This document shows positions 16,467 to 25,945 of a stretch of 64,000 nucleotides of DNA, piece by piece. Position numbers and translations under genes: made by a program. The notes under the pieces were generated by a model. The model had not been told where the DNA came from and searched no databases. It saw nothing but the letters and a program-made list of their open reading frames with translations. Location: the NCBI GenBank assembly GCA_016718565.1, contig JADKCZ010000001.1, forward strand, positions 310,001 to 374,000, read 5' to 3'. Source of the DNA: Anaeromyxobacter sp. (GTDB taxonomy: Bacteria > Myxococcota > Myxococcia > Myxococcales > Anaeromyxobacteraceae). How positions within the stretch are numbered: the first letter of the stretch is position 1; every line of letters starts with the position of its first letter.

Positions 16467-17033
16467 GTGAGCGAAGCCAACCGCCGGTACGAGAGGATCG
16501 AGATCGAGCTGCCGGTCCGGCTCTTCGTCCCGGGCGCCGGCGGGCTCCGCTTCGAGGCCTCCTTCACCTCGCGCAACCTGGGGCTGGGCGGGGTCTTCGT
16601 CTCCTCCGGCTTCCTCCTGCCGGAGGGGATGGCGCTCTACGCCGAGCTGCGGCTGCCGGCCGGGCCGCTGGCGGTCCGTTCCCGGGTGGCCCACGTGGTG
16701 GGCCACGGCCACCCCGAGCTGGAGACCGGCCTGGGGATCGAGTTCCTGGAGCTGGACGCCCGCGGCCGCGAGGCGCTGCTGCGCTACTTCACGCCGGCCG
16801 GCTACCAGGCCTTCCACGCCGCGCTGCTGGCCGAGTTCCCGCACCTGGGCCGCGACCTGCCGCTGGACGACGTGGCGCTGGTGCTGAACCTCTGGGAGGA
16901 GTGGAAGGTGCGCCGCGAGGGTGGCCCGGCCTCCATCGCCTCGGGCGCCCCGCCCGCCACGCCGCGCCGCGGCCCGGCGCCGCCCTCGCCCGCCCGCCCC
17001 GCCGCGGCCCCGCGCCGGCCGCGCGGCCGCTGA
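16467..17033 (+). CDS. PilZ domain protein
   Basis: 188 residues from GTG 16467 (an in-frame GTG six codons earlier is possible). It has NRRYERIEIELPVRL, a PilZ-like RxxxR start, then SRNLGLGGVFVSS (family D/NxSxxG) and GLGIEFLEL. This is the TIGR02266/PilZ-type fold common in myxobacteria, often a c-di-GMP sensor. The C-terminal 70 residues add an alpha-helical part and a Pro/Ala-rich tail. It may act with the preceding coiled-coil protein in surface behaviour (inference from position). The stop lies 20 nt before the GH57 gene. Confidence 0.75.
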   Translation: MSEANRRYERIEIELPVRLFVPGAGGLRFEASFTSRNLGLGGVFVSSGFLLPEGMALYAELRLPAGPLAVRSRVAHVVGHGHPELETGLGIEFLELDARGREALLRYFTPAGYQAFHAALLAEFPHLGRDLPLDDVALVLNLWEEWKVRREGGPASIASGAPPATPRRGPAPPSPARPAAAPRRPRGR

Positions 17034-17053
17034 CCCAGGCTCCCGAGGAGACC

Positions 17054-19234
17054 ATGACCCCGGTCCGGCTGGCCCTGCTCTGGCACATGCACCAGCCGCT
17101 CTACCGGGAGCCGGAGACCGGCGAGTACCTGATGCCCTGGGTGCGGCTGCACGCCACCCGCGCCTACTACGACATGGCGTGGATCCTGGACCGCCACCCG
17201 GGCGTGCGCTGCACCGTCAACTTCACGCCGGTGCTGCTGGAGCAGCTGGAGGACTACGTCAGCGGCGTGGCCCGCGACCGCTTCCTGGACCTGACCGCCC
17301 GCCCCTCGGCCGACCTCTCGCTCGACGAGCGGGAGGCGGTGCTGCGCCAGTTCTTCATGGTCGACTGGGAGACCATGATCCGCCCGCTGCCGCGCTACTG
17401 GGAGCTCCTGCACCGGCGCGGCCGCGACCTGCGCCTGGTGGACCTGCCGCGCGCCGCCCGGGCCTTCACCGAGCAGGAGCTGACCGACCTGCAGGTGCTC
17501 TTCAACCTGGCCTGGGTCGGCTTCGGCGGCCTGCACGACGACCCCGGCCTGGCGGCGCTGCGGGTCAAGGGCCAGAACTTCGAGCAGGCCGACGTGGAGT
17601 ACCTGCTGGCGGCCCAGCGGCGCCTCATGGAGCAGGTGGTGCCGCGCTGGAAGGCGCTGGCCGAGCGCGGCCAGGTGGAGCTCTCCAGCACGCCCTACTA
17701 CCACCCCATCCTGCCGCTGGTCTGCGACACCGACGCGGCCCGCCGGGCCCTGCCCGGCCTGCAGCTGCCGCCGCGCTTCCAGCGCCCGGAGGACGCCCGC
17801 TGGCACGTGCGCGAGGCCATGACCAGCCACGCCGCCCGCTTCGGCGCGCCGCCGGCCGGCATGTGGCCCGCCGAGGGCTCGGTCTCGCCCGAGGCGCTCG
17901 AGGTGCTGGCCTCCGAGGGGGTGGGCTGGGCCGCCTCGGACGAGGGCGTGCTGCTGCACTCGCTGCCGCCCGACGCCACCCGGCTGCGCTCGCTCTACCG
18001 CCCCTGGCGCGTCGCCGCCGGGCCGGGGCGCGAGCTGGGCATGCTGTTCCGCGACCGGCCGCTCTCCGACCTGATCGGCTTCACCTACGCGCGCGCCGTG
18101 GCCAAGGAGGCGGTGGCCGACTTCCTCAACCGGGTCCAGGCCATCGGCGACGCCTGGGCGCGCGACGGCCAGCAGGGGCCGGCCACGGTGGGCGTCTTCC
18201 TCGACGGCGAGAACGCCTGGGAGCACTACGACGGCTCCGGGCTGGCCTTCCTCGACACCTTCTACGGCGCCCTCGAGTCCTCGCCCGGGGTCACCACCAC
18301 CACGGTGGGCGACGCGGTGAAGGACGCGCCCGGCCCGGCGGTGGCGCGCATCCACTCCGGCTCCTGGATCGAGGCCTCCTACCGCATCTGGATCGGCCAC
18401 CACGAGGACCGCCAGGGCTGGACGGCGCTGGGCAAGGCGCGCGACGCGGTGGCGGCCGCCGCGCAGGCCGGCGCCACCGACCCGGCGCGGCTGGCCCGGG
18501 CCACCCGCCACTGCTACGCGGCCGAGGGCTCCGACTGGTTCTGGTGGTACGGCGACGACTTCGGCTCCGAGCAGCTGGCGGAGTTCGACGCGCTCTTCCG
18601 CGGCCACGTGGTGCAGGCGGCGCTGCTGGCCGGCGCCAGCCCGCCGGCCGAGGCGCTCGAGCCCATCAAGCACGTGGTGAGCACCTCGCTCTCGGCCGAG
18701 GCCAAGCCGCTGCGCGAGCCCACCCTGCTCCTGACGCCCATCCTGGACGGCCGCGAGACCGACTTCTACGAGTGGCAGGGCTCCGGCCTCTACCGGCCGG
18801 GACAGACCCGCGGCTCGATGTACGGCGGGGCCCAGGCCTTCGCCCTGCTGCGCTTCGGCTTCGACCTCTCCGCGCTGCACCTCCGGCTCGACCCGGCCGA
18901 GTCGCCCGGCCGCGCCGCCGAGGTGGGCAACCACGTGCGCGTCGAGGTCCTGGCCCGCGACCGGCAGGTGGAGGTGGACTTCGAGATCCTGCCGGACGGC
19001 CAGGTGCGCGCCGGCCGCGCCCCGGGCGGCCGCGAGGCCGGCCAGGCGGCCTTCCAGGAGGTGCTGGAGATCTCCATCCCCTTCGCCGCCCTCGGCGTGG
19101 GGCCGGGCGACAAGGTGGCGCTGGCGCTGCACGTGCTGCGCTCCATGGTCGAGGTGGAGCGGCTGCCGCGGTACGGGTTCGTCAACCTGGCGGCGCCGGA
19201 CGCCGACTTCGAGGGCGTCAACTGGCGCGTGTAG
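17054..19234 (+). CDS. Glycoside hydrolase family 57 enzyme (alpha-amylase / glucanotransferase type)
   Basis: 726 residues from ATG 17054 (GAGGAG upstream). The N-terminal LLWHMHQPLYREPETGEYLM is the GH57 region 1 signature; region 3 is MWPAEGSVSPEAL with the likely nucleophile Glu274, and region 4 is FLDGENAWEHYD with acid/base Asp384. The (beta/alpha)7 barrel covers about 1-400, then a helical domain, then a C-terminal beta domain (about 540-726) of the type seen in GH57 glucan enzymes. It should act on alpha-1,4-glucans such as glycogen in the cytoplasm (no signal peptide). It shares the cluster with galT and glgA. Confidence 0.85.
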   Translation: MTPVRLALLWHMHQPLYREPETGEYLMPWVRLHATRAYYDMAWILDRHPGVRCTVNFTPVLLEQLEDYVSGVARDRFLDLTARPSADLSLDEREAVLRQFFMVDWETMIRPLPRYWELLHRRGRDLRLVDLPRAARAFTEQELTDLQVLFNLAWVGFGGLHDDPGLAALRVKGQNFEQADVEYLLAAQRRLMEQVVPRWKALAERGQVELSSTPYYHPILPLVCDTDAARRALPGLQLPPRFQRPEDARWHVREAMTSHAARFGAPPAGMWPAEGSVSPEALEVLASEGVGWAASDEGVLLHSLPPDATRLRSLYRPWRVAAGPGRELGMLFRDRPLSDLIGFTYARAVAKEAVADFLNRVQAIGDAWARDGQQGPATVGVFLDGENAWEHYDGSGLAFLDTFYGALESSPGVTTTTVGDAVKDAPGPAVARIHSGSWIEASYRIWIGHHEDRQGWTALGKARDAVAAAAQAGATDPARLARATRHCYAAEGSDWFWWYGDDFGSEQLAEFDALFRGHVVQAALLAGASPPAEALEPIKHVVSTSLSAEAKPLREPTLLLTPILDGRETDFYEWQGSGLYRPGQTRGSMYGGAQAFALLRFGFDLSALHLRLDPAESPGRAAEVGNHVRVEVLARDRQVEVDFEILPDGQVRAGRAPGGREAGQAAFQEVLEISIPFAALGVGPGDKVALALHVLRSMVEVERLPRYGFVNLAAPDADFEGVNWRV

Positions 19235-19267
19235 GTCCCGGGGCCATCTCGGGTATGCTGCGCCGCC

Positions 19268-20515
19268 GTGAAGCCACTGTCCGCAGCCCGGGGCCGCTCG
19301 GCCCTGGGCGTCCTCTTCCTCGTCGTCTTCGTCGACCTGCTCGGCTTCGGGATGGTCATCCCGGTGATGGCCCTCTACGCCAAGCACCTGGGCGCGGCCG
19401 AGTGGTCCACCGGCTGGCTCTCGACCGGCTTCTCGCTCATGCAGCTGGGGTTCGCGCCGGTGTGGGGCGTGCTCTCCGACCGCATCGGCCGACGCCCCGT
19501 CCTGCTCCTCTCCATCGCCATGACCGGCGTGGCCTTCCTGGGCTACGCGCTGGCGCCCACCTTCGCCTGGCTGCTGGCCTCGCGCCTCTTCGCCGGCGCC
19601 GCCACCGCCAACATCGCCATCGCCCAGGCCTACGTGGCCGACGTGACCACGCCGGAGGGGCGCGCCAAGGGCATGGGCGTCATCGGCGCGGCCTTCGGCC
19701 TGGGCTTCGTCTTCGGCCCCGCCATCGGCGCCTGGCTCTCCGGCTACTCGCTGGCCTGGCCCGGCCTGGCCGCGGCCGGGCTCTCGGCGGTCAACCTGGT
19801 GGGGGCCTGGTTCCTCCTGCCGGAGCCGGCCGCCCGCAGCCAGGCCGGCGCCGAGCTGAAGCACCGCATGGGCGCGCTGCTGGAGGCGCTGACCCGCCCC
19901 GGCATCCGCCGCCTGCTGGTGATCTTCTTCCTGGTCACCGGGGCCTTCAGCGCCATGGAGGCCACCTACGCCTTCCTGGCGGAGGCCTACTACGGCCTCG
20001 ACCACCGCGGGGTGATGCTCTCCTTCCTGGTCATCGGGGTGTTCGTGGTGATCGTGCAGGGCGGCCTGATCGGCCCGCTGACGCGCGCCCTCGGCGAGCG
20101 GCGGCTGCTGATCATCGGGGCCACCATGCAGGCCGGCTCGCTCCTCTGGCTGCCCTTCGCCCACGGCTGGTTCCCGGCCGACGCGGCCCTGCCCGGCTGG
20201 CTGTCGCCCGGCTTCATCGAGCTGGCGGTGGCCTCGGCGCCGCTGGCCATCGGCAGCGGGCTCACCTCGCCGGCGCTCTCGGCGCTGCTCTCCCGCATGT
20301 CCCGGGCCGAGGCCCAGGGCGGCACCCTGGGGGTCGGCCAGGCCGCCTCGGCGCTGGGCCGGGTGCTCGGCCCCATCAGCGGCACCGCCAGCTACGCGCA
20401 CGCGCCGGTGGCGTCGCACGCCTGGCCCTACGTGGGCGGGGCGGTCCTCATGCTGGTCTCCGCGCTCATCGGCCTGACCATGCGGGCGCGCCCGGCGCCC
20501 GACGAGGCGAGGTAG
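19268..20515 (+). CDS. MFS transporter, TetA/MdtG-like (DHA1)
   Basis: 415 residues, about 12 hydrophobic segments. The MFS motif A GVLSDRIGRRPVLL follows TM2 and motif C-like GFVFGPAIGAWLS lies in TM5, as in drug:H+ antiporters. It starts at GTG 19268, 33 nt after the GH57 gene and 9 nt before galT. The substrate cannot be read from sequence. Its position within a sugar cluster could mean sugar efflux, but the motif pattern fits drug-type exporters better. Confidence 0.8.
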   Translation: MKPLSAARGRSALGVLFLVVFVDLLGFGMVIPVMALYAKHLGAAEWSTGWLSTGFSLMQLGFAPVWGVLSDRIGRRPVLLLSIAMTGVAFLGYALAPTFAWLLASRLFAGAATANIAIAQAYVADVTTPEGRAKGMGVIGAAFGLGFVFGPAIGAWLSGYSLAWPGLAAAGLSAVNLVGAWFLLPEPAARSQAGAELKHRMGALLEALTRPGIRRLLVIFFLVTGAFSAMEATYAFLAEAYYGLDHRGVMLSFLVIGVFVVIVQGGLIGPLTRALGERRLLIIGATMQAGSLLWLPFAHGWFPADAALPGWLSPGFIELAVASAPLAIGSGLTSPALSALLSRMSRAEAQGGTLGVGQAASALGRVLGPISGTASYAHAPVASHAWPYVGGAVLMLVSALIGLTMRARPAPDEAR

Positions 20516-20524
20516 GATCGACAC

Positions 20525-21526
20525 ATGCCCGAGCTCCGCAGGGACCCCATCGTCGGCCGCTGGGTCATCATCGCCACCGACCGGGCCAAGAAGCCCTCCG
20601 ACTTCGTCCGGCCGGCCCCCGGCCCCGCCTCCGGCCTGTGCCCCTTCTGCCCGGGCCACGAGGACAAGACCCCGCGCGAGGTCTACGTCACCGGCCGGCC
20701 GCCCTCGGCGCCGCCCAACGCCCCGGGCTGGAAGGTGCGGGTGGTGCCCAACCGCTTCCCGGCGCTCAAGATCGAGGGGGACCTCGACCGCAAGGCCGAC
20801 GGCATCTACGACCTGATGAACGGGGTGGGGGCGCACGAGGTGGTCATCGAGACCCCCGAGCACGACCGGCTCATGAAGGACCTCTCCGAGCAGGAGCTCA
20901 CCGAGGTCCTGTTCGCCTTCAAGGCCCGCATGCTGGACCTGCGCAACGACCTGCGCTTCCGCTACATCCTGCTCTTCAAGAACTACGGCGCCCCGGCCGG
21001 CGCCTCGCTGGAGCACCCGCACTCCCAGCTCATCGCGCTGCCCATCACGCCGCGCCAGGTGCAGGACGAGATCGACGGGGCGCGCCGCCACTTCGAGCAC
21101 CGCGAGCGCTGCATCTTCTGCGACATCGTCAGCCAGGAGCGCAAGGACCGCTCGCGGCTGGTCTTCGAGAACGAGGAGTTCCTGGTCTTCACCCCGTGGG
21201 CGCCGCGCAGCCCCTTCGAGACCTGGATCGTGCCCAAGCGGCACGAGTCCAACTACGAGGCCGAGCCCAAGGAGCGGCTGGGCCAGTGCGCCCAGGCGCT
21301 GCGCACCACCCTGCGCCGGCTGGCCGTGGCGCTGGGCGACCCGCCCTACAACTTCATCGTGCACTCCAACCCGCTGCGCGACCTGCCCACCCCCAGCTAC
21401 CACTGGCACATCGAGGTCATGCCGGCGTTGACGCAGGTGGCCGGGTTCGAGTGGGGCTCCGGCTTCCACATCAACCCGGTGCCGCCCGAGGAGGCCGCCG
21501 AGTTCCTCCGCAAGGTGGTGGCCTAG
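20525..21526 (+). CDS. galT: Galactose-1-phosphate uridylyltransferase family
   Basis: 333 residues. N-terminal ELRRDPIVGRWVIIATDRAK, Zn-type Cys in GLCPFCPGHEDKTP, and FKNYGAPAGASLEHPHSQLI carry the active-site motif as HPHSQ (usual GalT HPHGQ). The C-terminal HSNPLRDLPTPSYHWHIEVMP completes the family. It transfers UMP between UDP-glucose and hexose 1-phosphate (Leloir pathway), although some relatives use ADP-glucose or other sugars. It is followed 20 nt later by glgA, so a role in glucose-1-P/nucleotide-sugar flow into glycogen is plausible (inference). Confidence 0.85.
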   Translation: MPELRRDPIVGRWVIIATDRAKKPSDFVRPAPGPASGLCPFCPGHEDKTPREVYVTGRPPSAPPNAPGWKVRVVPNRFPALKIEGDLDRKADGIYDLMNGVGAHEVVIETPEHDRLMKDLSEQELTEVLFAFKARMLDLRNDLRFRYILLFKNYGAPAGASLEHPHSQLIALPITPRQVQDEIDGARRHFEHRERCIFCDIVSQERKDRSRLVFENEEFLVFTPWAPRSPFETWIVPKRHESNYEAEPKERLGQCAQALRTTLRRLAVALGDPPYNFIVHSNPLRDLPTPSYHWHIEVMPALTQVAGFEWGSGFHINPVPPEEAAEFLRKVVA

Positions 21527-21546
21527 CCGGCGGTCCGGCGCCCCCG

Positions 21547-22978
21547 ATGGAGCTGCTCTTCGTCGCCTCCGAGGTGGCCCCGCTCTCCAAGTCCGGCGGG
21601 CTCGGCGACGTGGCCGGCGCCCTGCCGGCGGCCCTGGCCTCCCGCGGGCACGGCGTGGCGGTGGTCTCGCCCCGCTACGGCGGCATCGACGCGGCCCGCC
21701 ACGGCTTCGTGGCGCGCCACCGGGCGGTGCGGGTGCGCGGCGAGGCCGCCACGGTGTGGGAGCGGCGCCGCGGCCGGCTGGCCCACTACCTGGTGGAGCA
21801 CGAGCACTTCTTCGGCTCGCGCCCCGGCCTCTACGGCGACCCGCACCACGAGTACGGTGACAACGCCGAACGCTTCGCCTGGCTGTGCCGCGCCGCGCTG
21901 GAGGTGCCGGCCGCCTTCGGGCACCGGCCGCGCATCCTGCACCTCAACGACTGGCAGACCGCCCTGTGCGCCTGGCTGCTGCGCCACGAGCGGCGCGACG
22001 ACCCGCTGCTGGGCGCGGTGCGCTCGGTCTTCACCATCCACAACCTGGCCTACCAGGGGGTCTTCCGGAAGGAGGTCCTGCCGGCGCTGGGCCTGCCCTG
22101 GGACGTCTTCCGCTTCGACGCCATGGAGTTCCACGACCGGCTCAACTTCATGAAGGCCGGGCTGGTCTTCGCCGACGCCATCACCACCGTCTCGGCCCGG
22201 CTACGCCCGCGAGATCACCACGCCGGAGGGGGGCGAGGGGCTCGACGGCCTGCTGCGCCACCGGCAGCGGGACCTCACCGGCATCCTCAACGGCATCGAC
22301 CTCGACGAGTGGGACCCGGCCCGCGACCCGCACCTGCCGGCCCACTTCGACGCCGGCAAGGTGGCCGGCAAGCACGCCTGCAAGGAGGCCCTGCAGCGCG
22401 AGCTGGGGCTGCCGCCGCGCGCCGACCTGCCGCTGGTGGCCATGGTGGGGCGGCTGGCCGACCAGAAGGGCATCGACCTGGTGCTGGCGGCGCTGCCCGA
22501 GCTCCTGCGCCGCGACCTGCAGCTGGTGCTGCTGGGCAGCGGGCGGCGCGACTGGGAGCAGGCCTTCGCCGAGGCGGCGCGGGCCAACCCGGACCGGCTG
22601 GCGGCGCGCATCGGCTTCGACGAGGGGCTGGCCCACCGCATCGAGGCCGGCGCCGACGCCTTCCTCATGCCCAGCCGCTTCGAGCCCTGCGGCCTCAACC
22701 AGCTCTACTCGCTGCGCTACGGCACGGTGCCGGTGGTGCGCCGGGTGGGCGGCCTGGCCGACACGGTGCAGGACTTCGACGGCTGGAAGCAGGGCACCGG
22801 CTTCACCTTCGCCGACTACGACCCGCGCGCCATGCTGGGCGCGCTGCGCCGGGCCGAGGAGCTCTTCCGCGACAAGCGCGCCTGGAACGCCATGCTGAAG
22901 CGCGGCATGGCGCTCGACCACTCCTGGGGGCGGAGCGCGGCGCGCTACGAGGCGCTCTACGACGCGCTGGTGGCCTAG
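21547..22978 (+). pseudogene. glgA: Glycogen synthase with an apparent single-base insertion
   Basis: GT5 glycogen synthase (ADP-glucose). Frame one from ATG 21547 reads MELLFVASEVAPLSKSGGLG (the KxGGL ADP-glucose motif) through LHLNDWQTAL, FTIHNLAYQGVF and ADAITTVSAR. At 22198-22202 (CGG C TAC) one extra base shifts the frame. The second frame continues YAREITTPEGGEG, NGIDLDEWDPA, VGRLADQKGID, MPSRFEPCGLNQLYSLRYGT (the C-terminal catalytic ExxGL-type loop) and ends at 22978. Removing one base gives a normal 476-residue GlgA. Everything else is intact, so this is either a sequencing error or a very recent mutation. Confidence 0.9.
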
Positions 22979-22981
22979 GCG

Positions 22982-24409
22982 CTAGAAGACCCCCGGCAGG
23001 TGGCGCTGCACGAGCGACGGCGCCGCCACCTCGGGGAAGCCGGCCGGCCCCCGGCCCTCGAGGAGCCGCGAGGCCGCCGCCGGCGCCGGGTCCGGGATGG
23101 GCCCGGCCGGGCAGGTGCCGTCGGCCAGCCACTGCAGCGCCGCGGCGGTGGAGGCCTCGGCGGCGTCGCCGGTGGGGTGGCCGAGGTCGTCCTCGGCGGC
23201 GCAGGAGGCGCCGGTGAAGGCCGCGTCGGGCAGCCCCTGGAAGTAGTCGCCGGCGCCGTCCCGGTTCAGCAGCTGGAAGGAGATGAGGTAGAGCAGCGTC
23301 GGGCAGTCGGGCTCCTCGAAGCCGAACTGCCCCACCGGCTTGCCGTAGGTGCGCTCGCCGATCAGGGCCACCGGCAGGTAGGGCTGCAGGGAGTTCACCA
23401 GCAGCTCGGAGGCCGAGGCGCTGCCGCCCGTGACGATGAAGGCCACCCGGGTGAGGGGGAGCGACTGGGGCAGGGGCCGGAAGAACGCCGACTCCTCCGC
23501 CGCGGCGTGCCGGGCGTTGTACCTGAAGCGGAACATCACGTCGGCCGAGCCGGGCGCGGCGCGCAGCAGGTCGAGGAAGGTCTCCGCCACGTCGATGCGG
23601 CCGCCGCCGTTGTAGCGCAGGTCGATGACGAGCTCGGTGACCCCGGCCGCCCGGAAGGCCGCCGCCGCCTGCCGGAGCAGCGGGTCGGCCGTGCCCACGA
23701 AGGTGCGCAGCATGAGGTAGCCGACCTTGCCGGCGGCGCCGCGGTCGAGGATCAGCGGGGCGGCCGCGTCCGGCACCGGGTCGAGCGAGTAGGTGGCGGT
23801 GGTGGCGGTGCGCACCGCCAGGGCGCCGTCGGCGCGCCGCACGCGGAAGCTGCGGGTGGTGCCGGCCACGCCGGAGCTCAGGGCCTGTCCGAGCAGGCCG
23901 GCCGGCAGCAGCGTGGCCACCTGGTTCTCCAGCAGGTCGAGCCCGCCCAGGGTGGGCGAGATGGCCAGCAGCTCGTCGCCGCGGGCGAAGCCGGCCAGGG
24001 CCGCGGGCGAGCCGCCGAACACCTGGGTGAGGAGCAGCCGGGTGCCGCCCACCTGGCGCAGGCCGAGCCCGTAGCCCTGGCTGGTCCCCTCCACGAAGAA
24101 CTGGCTGCTCTCGGCCCGGGTGGTCAGGTAGCTGAAGCCGCGGTCCTTGCCCTGGGCCCGGGCCTCGGCGGTGAGCTGGTCGAGGAAGTCCTGCGGCGAC
24201 TGGGTCGGGTCGGCGGGGTCGAGGCCGGCGGCGGGGATGAGGTCGTCGAAGAGGTACCAGTCCCGGGCCGTGGCCAGCACCGAGGCCTTGGTGGTGGCGT
24301 CGGAGCAGTCGGCCTTCCTGGAGCAGCCGGAGAGGGCGAGGGCCAGGGCGGGCACGAGCGCCAGGACGGCGAGGCGCGGCGAGGGCGCGGGGCGCGAGGG
24401 GGCGAACAT
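22982..24409 (-). CDS. S41 family C-terminal-processing-type peptidase, lipoprotein
   Basis: 475 residues from ATG 24407-24409 (AGGAGG upstream). The signal ends in ALALSGCS, a lipobox. A PDZ-like segment is near residues 105-165 (LLLTQVFGGSPAALAGFARG). The catalytic core has LVIDLRYNGGGRIDVAE, then VTGGSASASELLVNSLQPY with the catalytic Ser in SASASE, and GERTYGKPVGQ with the Lys of the Ser/Lys dyad. It is therefore probably an active periplasmic protease of the CtpA/tricorn type. It ends 3 nt from the convergent glgA. Confidence 0.85.
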   Translation of the reverse strand: MFAPSRPAPSPRLAVLALVPALALALSGCSRKADCSDATTKASVLATARDWYLFDDLIPAAGLDPADPTQSPQDFLDQLTAEARAQGKDRGFSYLTTRAESSQFFVEGTSQGYGLGLRQVGGTRLLLTQVFGGSPAALAGFARGDELLAISPTLGGLDLLENQVATLLPAGLLGQALSSGVAGTTRSFRVRRADGALAVRTATTATYSLDPVPDAAAPLILDRGAAGKVGYLMLRTFVGTADPLLRQAAAAFRAAGVTELVIDLRYNGGGRIDVAETFLDLLRAAPGSADVMFRFRYNARHAAAEESAFFRPLPQSLPLTRVAFIVTGGSASASELLVNSLQPYLPVALIGERTYGKPVGQFGFEEPDCPTLLYLISFQLLNRDGAGDYFQGLPDAAFTGASCAAEDDLGHPTGDAAEASTAAALQWLADGTCPAGPIPDPAPAAASRLLEGRGPAGFPEVAAPSLVQRHLPGVF

Positions 24410-24462
24410 GGCGGGGCTCCTCCTGGGGTGGCGGGAGTGTAACGCCGGCCGGCCCCGCCGGC

Positions 24463-25797
24463 TCACTCCAGGCCGCGGTCGCGCAGCGCCCCGTCGTCCT
24501 CGCCGCGCAGGTGGCCGAGCTCGTGGGTCAAGGTCACCCGCACCTGCCGGTCCAGCTCGGCCCGGTCGTGGGCGAAGCGGGCCAGGTTCTTGCGGTACAG
24601 GACGATGGAGCGGCACGGGTCGCCGTCCTCCGGGTGGCAGGCCTCGCCGAGCGGCGGCCCGCGGAAGAGCCCCAGGATGGAGGGCGAGAGCGGCGGGTCG
24701 CCGAAGGTGAGGTCGTCGAGCGCGGGCAGGTCGGCCACCTGCACCGGCACCCCGGCCAGGGCCCTCCGGTCCACCTCGGAGAGCCCGGCCACCGCCTTCG
24801 CCACCTCGGCGCGGAAGGACTCCCCGCTCACGGTCACCTCGGGCGGGAACTCGGCGGGCGCGGCGGCCCGCGCCCGGGCCAGGAGCCCGGCGGCCCCGGC
24901 CTCGTCGCCGCGCCGCTCCGCCAGCAGGCCGAGCTGGTGCAGCGCCCAGGGATCCTCCGGCGCCAGGGCCAGCGCGGCCTCGAAGGCCAGGCGGGCCTCC
25001 TCGAAGCGGCACAGCTCGAAGAGGGCGAAGCCCCGCTCGGAGAGCGCGGCGGGCTCGGTGCGGCGCAGGGCCACGGCCCGGTCGGCGTGGGGCAGCGCCT
25101 CGGCGGCCCGGCCCAGGTCGTTCAGGGCGGCCGCGGCGGACAGCTCCAGGCGCTGGGCCAGGTCGGGGTCGCGGCGCGGCACGCGGGTCAGGGCGCGCAG
25201 GCCGCGCAGCGCCTGCTCCAGGCCGGCGGCCAGGGCGTCGTGGGCGCCGCCCAGCCCGCGCACGTACAGGTCGGCCGCGGCGGCCAGCGCCCAGGGGTCG
25301 TCGGGATCGATGGCCAGCGCCCGCGCCAGGGCCAGCTGGGCCTCGGGGGCGCGCCGGGCGGTGGCCAGCGCCTCGCCGCGCGCCGTCAGGGCCCGCACCA
25401 GCCGCGGGTCGGCCCGCAGCGCCTCGTCGGCGCAGCCGAGGGCCCGCTCGTGCCTGCCGTCCGCCAGCGCCGCCTCCGCCTCGCGCACCAGCGCGCCGGT
25501 GGTGAGGGCGGCGTCCTCGACGCAGCGGAAGGGCGGGCGGACCGGCGGGTGGGGGAATGGGCCGATGGTGGCCGCCTCCGGGCCGGCTGGCGCGCTGCCG
25601 GCGGCGCCGGCCGGAGAGGTCGTGGGGGCGCTCGTCGGGGAGGTCGCGGCGGCGGTGGCCGGTGGAGCGGAGGGGCCGGGAGCGGCCGCGGCCGCCGGTG
25701 CGGCGCCGGCGCCGGGCTCGGGGGTGGAGCGCTTGCACCCGGGCGAGAGCGCGGCGCAGGCGAGGACCCCCAGCAGGGCGGCGAGGCGGGCGGGCAT
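24463..25797 (-). CDS. TPR lipoprotein with C-terminal HExxH metallopeptidase-like domain
   Basis: 444 residues from ATG 25795-25797. Signal LLGVLACAALSPGC gives a lipoprotein, then a Pro/Ala/Thr-rich linker (about 25-75). TPR-like helical repeats run from about 95 to 300 (EALRADPRLVRALTARGEAL, ALALAPEDPWALHQLGLLAE). The last 120 residues match the small zincin family with LTFGDPPLSPSILGLFRG and the final VTLTHELGHLRGEDDGAL, i.e. HExxHxxGxxD. The fusion would put a Zn protease at the membrane behind a binding module. It is divergent from the LVIVD lipoprotein and may share its control region. Confidence 0.75.
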   Translation of the reverse strand: MPARLAALLGVLACAALSPGCKRSTPEPGAGAAPAAAAAPGPSAPPATAAATSPTSAPTTSPAGAAGSAPAGPEAATIGPFPHPPVRPPFRCVEDAALTTGALVREAEAALADGRHERALGCADEALRADPRLVRALTARGEALATARRAPEAQLALARALAIDPDDPWALAAAADLYVRGLGGAHDALAAGLEQALRGLRALTRVPRRDPDLAQRLELSAAAALNDLGRAAEALPHADRAVALRRTEPAALSERGFALFELCRFEEARLAFEAALALAPEDPWALHQLGLLAERRGDEAGAAGLLARARAAAPAEFPPEVTVSGESFRAEVAKAVAGLSEVDRRALAGVPVQVADLPALDDLTFGDPPLSPSILGLFRGPPLGEACHPEDGDPCRSIVLYRKNLARFAHDRAELDRQVRVTLTHELGHLRGEDDGALRDRGLE

Positions 25798-25869
25798 GGA
25801 CGCCCAGGAGGGTGCCACGGCGGGCGAGGCCGGGACAAACCAGACCGCCCCCGCCGCCGCCGGGGGACC

Positions 25870-25904
25870 CTCGGTTTTCCGAGCCCGCCCCTCGCTTTTC
25901 CGCC
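25870..25904 (+). promoter_or_regulatory. Paired inverted-repeat sites, candidate activator-binding UAS
   Basis: CTCGGTTTTCCGAG (25870-25883, perfect 5-bp arms) and CTCGCTTTTCCGCC (25891-25904) start 21 bp apart, two helical turns. Near-copies in the same paired arrangement lie at 31871-31904. The downstream copy ends 43 nt before the GG of the sigma54-type site. They are probably bound by the NtrC-type activator coded at 30350-31822 (inference). Confidence 0.6.
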
Positions 25905-25945
25905 ACCTGCGATCCAATGATCCAAGTGTGTCCAGGTGCTTGGCG

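Noticed and set aside
12156..16576. Very long minus-strand open frames (about 1300 and 940 codons)
   Set aside because: Antisense shadows of the Ala/Glu-rich coiled-coil gene, whose codon bias leaves opposite frames open.
16802..21469. 1555-codon minus-strand frame
   Set aside because: Antisense of GH57, MFS and galT; no conserved motif and incompatible with those well-supported genes.
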